A stretch of 64,000 bases of DNA from Prasinococcaceae sp. CCMP 1430 (taxonomy: Eukaryota > Prasinodermophyta > Palmophyllophyceae > Prasinococcales > Prasinococcaceae): contig RQSC01000002.1 in the NCBI GenBank assembly GCA_013416795.1, positions 224,603-288,602 of the forward strand, read 5' to 3'. Below the pieces are notes generated by a model. It worked only from the letters and a program-made list of their open reading frames with translations, searched no databases and was not told the DNA's origin. This document shows, one piece after another, positions 60,768-64,000 of this stretch. How positions within the stretch are numbered: position 1 is the stretch's first letter; every line of letters starts with the position of its first letter. The position numbers were made by a program, and so were the translations under genes.

Positions 60768-61411
60768 CCCCGCCGCCCCGCTCGCAGCAGCAGGAGCAGC
60801 GCCCGCGCGGGGGTCCCGCCGCCCCACGCCGCGCCGCCCGCGCCCCGGCGCGCGGCGCGAGCGGTCTGGTGCCGCTGCGCCGCTGTCAAGGACGAGGCGA
60901 ACAGAATGGCAGGCTCTGAGTGGCGGAGGAGGAGGGCGGAGGGGGGTGGGGGCATGTGCGCCCCCCCTGGATAGGCCGGTGCGCGCGCCTCTCATCCACG
61001 GCGCGCGAGGAAAAAAGCGCTGCCGGGCGCGCGCGCCAACACCCTGGGGTCGCACACCGGTTCAGCCGACACAATCCCGCGTTGAGACCCGGAGCGGTCC
61101 ATGGGATCACGGGGGTGTCTCGACGATACACCTGGGTCAGACGCTCGTTCGAGCTCGGGCCCCGGCCGGCCGCGGGCGCGGCGCTCGCCGGCCGCCCAGG
61201 CAGCGGGTCCGCGGCCTGGATTTCATCCCCGTGGGCTGGGCGCGCGCCGCGCGCGGAAAGCGGGTCGAATCCTGGGCTCGTCCGCCGCNNNNNNNNNNNN
61301 NNNNNNNNNNNNNNNNNNNNNNNNNNNNNNNNNNNNNNNNNNNNNNNNNNNNNNNNNNNNNGAGCGGGTGTGGGCCGAGCGGGCGGGCGAGCGATCGAGC
61401 GGGCGGCGGCG
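60768..61411. promoter_or_regulatory. Divergent region MARCH6 / poly(A) polymerase with gap
   Basis: 644 bp between divergent starts, including a 73-bp N gap (61289-61361). The sequence is GC-rich with purine-rich runs (60918-60950). No site is claimed. Confidence 0.5.
61289..61361. other. Assembly gap (73 N)
   Basis: Unknown bases about 50 bp upstream of the poly(A) polymerase ATG. Confidence 1.
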
Positions 61412-63511
61412 ATGGCGGCGGCCGCCGCGCCGAAGAAGCACCTGGGCGTGACGGAGCCAATCAGTCTGGCGGGACCGCAGCCCATTGACCTGCGCCAGTC
61501 GGCGGTGCTTGAGGAGTATTTGGTGGAGGCCAAGCTCTACGAGAGTGCCGACGAGGCAACGCACCGCGAGGAGGTGCTCGGCACGCTGGACGCGCTCATC
61601 AAGAAGTGGGTATTCAAGCAGAGCATGCAGCGGCACGGCTTCAGTGAGCAGATGGCCTCGGAGGTGAACGCGAAGATATTTACATTTGGCTCGTACAGGC
61701 TGGGCGTCCACGGCCCGAGCGCTGATATCGACACGCTCTGCATTGGCCCGCGCCACATCACGCGCGAGGAGGACTTCTTCGGTGGCCTCGTGCCAATGCT
61801 GCGCGAACTGCCCGAAGTGACCGAGCTTCAGCCGGTGCCAGACGCGAACGTGCCCGTCATCAAGATGATGTTCGCGGGGGTCGACATCGACCTGCTGTAT
61901 GCGCGCTTGGCGACGCCCACCGTTCCGGACGACTTTGACATCACCCAGGAATCGGTGCTGCGCAACATAGACGACCAGAGCGTCAAGTCGCTGAACGGCT
62001 GCCGCGTCACCGACATGATCCTGCGCCTGGTGCCCAACATCGCACACTTCAGGACGGTGCTGCGCGCGCTCAAGCTGTGGGCGAAGAAGCGCGGCGTGTA
62101 CTCGAACGTGATGGGTTTCCTCGGCGGCGTCAACTGGGCCATCCTCGCGGGGCGCGTGTGCCAGCTCTACCCGAACGCGGCGCCGTCGACGCTCCTCGCG
62201 CGCTTCTTCAGAGTGATGTCGCTCTGGCGCTGGCCAAACCCGATCCTGCTCACCGACATCGATCCCGGCAGCCTAGGCCTGCAGATCTGGGACCCGCGCG
62301 TCAACCCGCGCGACAGGGCGCACCTCTTTCCCATCATCACGCCTGCCTACCCCTGCATGAATTCGAGCTACAACGTGTCAGACTCAACCAAGCGCGTGAT
62401 GGCGCTCGAGTTCGAGCGCGGGCTGCGCATCATGAACGAGATCGAGCGCCAGAAGACGCCCAAGTACGAGCAGCTTTTCGAGCCGGCACCGTTCTTTACG
62501 CTGTACAAAAATTACCTGCAAATCGACGTCGCCTCGGCTAGCGAGGAGCAGCAGAACGTCTGGCTCGGCTGGGCGACGTCGCGCATGCGCCAGCTGGTGA
62601 TGAAGGTCGAGCGCTGCACCAACGGTGCCCTTCAGGTGCACCCCAACCCCAAGGAGTTCACGCTGTCGGAGACGGCCACCTCGTTCTTCATGGGGCTGCA
62701 CAAGATGCCCAAGACGGAGGACGGCGTGCAGAGGCAGGTGGACCTCAGCCCTGCAGTGAAGGAGTTCAAGGCGGCGGTGATGCAGTGGATGTCGTGGAAG
62801 CCTGGCATGGATATCCAGGTGCAGCATATCAAACGCAAGCAAGTGCCTGAGTGGGCGCGGGGGGGCGAACCTCCCAAAGAGGCAGCGCCTGCTGCTGCGC
62901 CAGCGGCCGTGGCGGACGCCCAGGCGCCGGCAAATGGAAACGCGGGGGGTGACGCTGAGCAGACTGCGGCGCCGAGCGAAGGGGCGGCAACAGAAGGGGC
63001 GAATGGCGCTGCTGAGGAGCAGGATGGGGCAGCGGCGCCTGCTACAGGAGCAGCCCCGAGCGCAGACGGTGGCAAGCGAAAGCGCGAAGATGGCGACGGC
63101 GCTAATGATGGCGACGCGAACGGGGCGGCGACGGAAGGTGCCGGCGAGGACGACGTCATCGGTGGAGGGGCGAAGCGCGCGAAGACTCATGCAGACGACT
63201 CTGGGGCAGCACCAGAGGCGGCAGAGGGAGAAGGTGATGCCACCGTGAGTGGGAGCGATCCTCAGGCGGGGGAGGGCGAGGCAAAGGATATTGTCGAGGA
63301 TGATGAGAAGGTCGACGAGGAGGGGAAGCCGGGAAGCGTCAAGCCAAAGGCGGTGAGCTATGCCGACATGGCGAAGCGCCAGCCGAGCGGTTTCGAATTG
63401 AACTCGAGCGTGGCCGGAACCGGCGCTGCGGCAGCAGCAGCCGGCGCAGCGGTGCCTCCTTCCCAGCCAGCGCAGGCGAAGAAGCCCGTCATCAAGCTTG
63501 CGAAGCGGTAG
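61412..63511 (+). CDS. Nuclear poly(A) polymerase
   Basis: Adds poly(A) to mRNA 3' ends as part of the cleavage and polyadenylation complex. The intronless frame has 699 residues from ATG 61412 (MAAAAAPKKHLGVTEPISLA). The nucleotidyltransferase signature FTFGSYRLGVHGPSADIDTL gives Gly93-Ser94 and catalytic Asp105 and Asp107; the third Asp is Asp160 in GVDIDLLYARL. The central domain has KLWAKKRGVYSNVMGFLGGV and the RNA-binding part ITPAYPCMNSSYNVSDST. After about residue 480 comes a long Ala/Glu/Gly-rich disordered tail with two basic nuclear-localisation-like patches (GGKRKRED, GGGAKRAKTH), as in vertebrate-type PAPs. It shares its upstream region with the MARCH6 gene. CFIm25, another factor of 3'-end processing, lies 32 kb away. 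Confidence 0.96.
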   Translation: MAAAAAPKKHLGVTEPISLAGPQPIDLRQSAVLEEYLVEAKLYESADEATHREEVLGTLDALIKKWVFKQSMQRHGFSEQMASEVNAKIFTFGSYRLGVHGPSADIDTLCIGPRHITREEDFFGGLVPMLRELPEVTELQPVPDANVPVIKMMFAGVDIDLLYARLATPTVPDDFDITQESVLRNIDDQSVKSLNGCRVTDMILRLVPNIAHFRTVLRALKLWAKKRGVYSNVMGFLGGVNWAILAGRVCQLYPNAAPSTLLARFFRVMSLWRWPNPILLTDIDPGSLGLQIWDPRVNPRDRAHLFPIITPAYPCMNSSYNVSDSTKRVMALEFERGLRIMNEIERQKTPKYEQLFEPAPFFTLYKNYLQIDVASASEEQQNVWLGWATSRMRQLVMKVERCTNGALQVHPNPKEFTLSETATSFFMGLHKMPKTEDGVQRQVDLSPAVKEFKAAVMQWMSWKPGMDIQVQHIKRKQVPEWARGGEPPKEAAPAAAPAAVADAQAPANGNAGGDAEQTAAPSEGAATEGANGAAEEQDGAAAPATGAAPSADGGKRKREDGDGANDGDANGAATEGAGEDDVIGGGAKRAKTHADDSGAAPEAAEGEGDATVSGSDPQAGEGEAKDIVEDDEKVDEEGKPGSVKPKAVSYADMAKRQPSGFELNSSVAGTGAAAAAAGAAVPPSQPAQAKKPVIKLAKR

Positions 63512-63726
63512 CTTTACCTTCCCGTCCCCGCTCTTGTGGACCTCCAGCGACAGTGTGTTGCTGGCACGCGCCAAGCCGGCGCTTTGTGACAATATTTGTT
63601 CAATTTACTGTCGTCCGGCATGCGTCGCGGCTGCTGCCCACCCCACCCGATTCCCCCCTCGTGACGGCGGTGGCATTCAGTGCCCTGAGCCACGCAGCGC
63701 GCAGGCCTTGCCTGACCTGCCTCGGC

Positions 63727-64000
63727 TCATTTGTGGAGAGGTGTGTCCGCGAACAGCGGTGGCGCGTGCACGGACGTGTAAAACTGCTTCGGCGGCTTCG
63801 TACAGGACTTCTTGCGCGAAGGCGGGGGCTTTTTCATGGAGGTCATGGACGCGAGCAGCGAGTCGAACGCCTCAGACGGCGCGCCTGGCACTTCGCGATC
63901 GCCGCCGCCCGCGGTCACGTCCTCTGGGGCACGCGCCTGCCGCCGCGTCACGCCGTTTTGCGCATCGAGCAGCAGCGAAGTGTCGCGGATGCAATCCTCG
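63727..64000 (-). CDS. C-terminal part of an unrecognised gene running off the window
   Basis: The frame is open from the window edge (EDCIRDTSLLLDAQNGVTRR) to TGA/TAA at 63727, 90 residues visible. It is hydrophilic, then has a basic Pro/Lys patch (KKPPPSRKKSCTKPPK) and ends VHAPPLFADTPLHK. Composition is protein-like. No domain is visible and the family cannot be told from this fragment. It converges with poly(A) polymerase, 215 bp apart. Confidence 0.5.
   Translation of the reverse strand, partial: EDCIRDTSLLLDAQNGVTRRQARAPEDVTAGGGDREVPGAPSEAFDSLLASMTSMKKPPPSRKKSCTKPPKQFYTSVHAPPLFADTPLHK

Noticed and set aside
1-64000. CRISPR arrays, bacterial operons, insertion sequences or rRNA genes
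   Set aside because: None seen. Introns, eukaryotic gene families and monocistronic layout show a nuclear eukaryotic sequence.

Overview
The window is a very GC-rich, gene-dense nuclear segment of a photosynthetic eukaryote, most likely a unicellular green alga. The evidence is plastid-type products: ferrochelatase with a light-harvesting-like C-terminal helix, a PAA-type copper ATPase, plastid ribosomal protein uL6 and an AMT1-type ammonium transporter. Several genes also have plant-like forms (CFIm25, a primase-only TOPRIM protein of the At1g30660 type, mitochondrial bL20). CDC14 and a CFAP20-domain protein, which land plants usually lack, favour an alga. Introns are few, short (about 100-400 bp, one of 955 bp) and GT-AG; convergent neighbours can lie under 100 bp apart. 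I cannot name the species.

Layout. 1-7.5 kb: coiled-coil protein, bL20m, TLC-like membrane protein, plastid copper ATPase. 7.6-22 kb: CDC14 phosphatase, NSUN5-type rRNA methyltransferase, then a CTC1-like telomere protein and a large FANCA-like helical protein in tandem. 22-32 kb: a secreted Kunitz-domain protein, CFAP20-domain protein, a small unknown membrane protein, CFIm25 and the ammonium transporter. 32-40 kb: an unknown exon, RPA1, an organellar primase, a 637-bp gap, PDH E1-beta and plastid uL6. 40-50 kb: a poly(A)-bounded probable assembly junction, a mitochondrial-carrier-family protein, ferrochelatase, a flavin monooxygenase and MCM4. 50-64 kb: cohesin SCC3, a METTL7-like and a Trm13-like methyltransferase, the MARCH6/Doa10 ubiquitin ligase, nuclear poly(A) polymerase and the 3' part of an unknown gene.

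Many genes act in chromosome replication and maintenance (CDC14, CTC1-like, FANCA-like, RPA1, primase, MCM4, SCC3). MCM4 and SCC3 are head to head and share an intergenic region with two near-perfect E2F-type sites. CFIm25 and poly(A) polymerase both act in mRNA 3'-end formation. This grouping is an observation and not proof of coordinated control.

The points most worth following are: an RPA1 whose DBD-C zinc ribbon has lost its cysteines; a secreted protein joining two Cys-rich modules, a long lysine-rich linker and a perfect Kunitz domain; a family of short degenerate sequences recurring in several intergenic regions and in the CDC14 intron; and an in-frame TAG splitting the CFAP20-domain gene. 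Single N bases (2986, 40558, 44001) and two N gaps limit some 5' ends.
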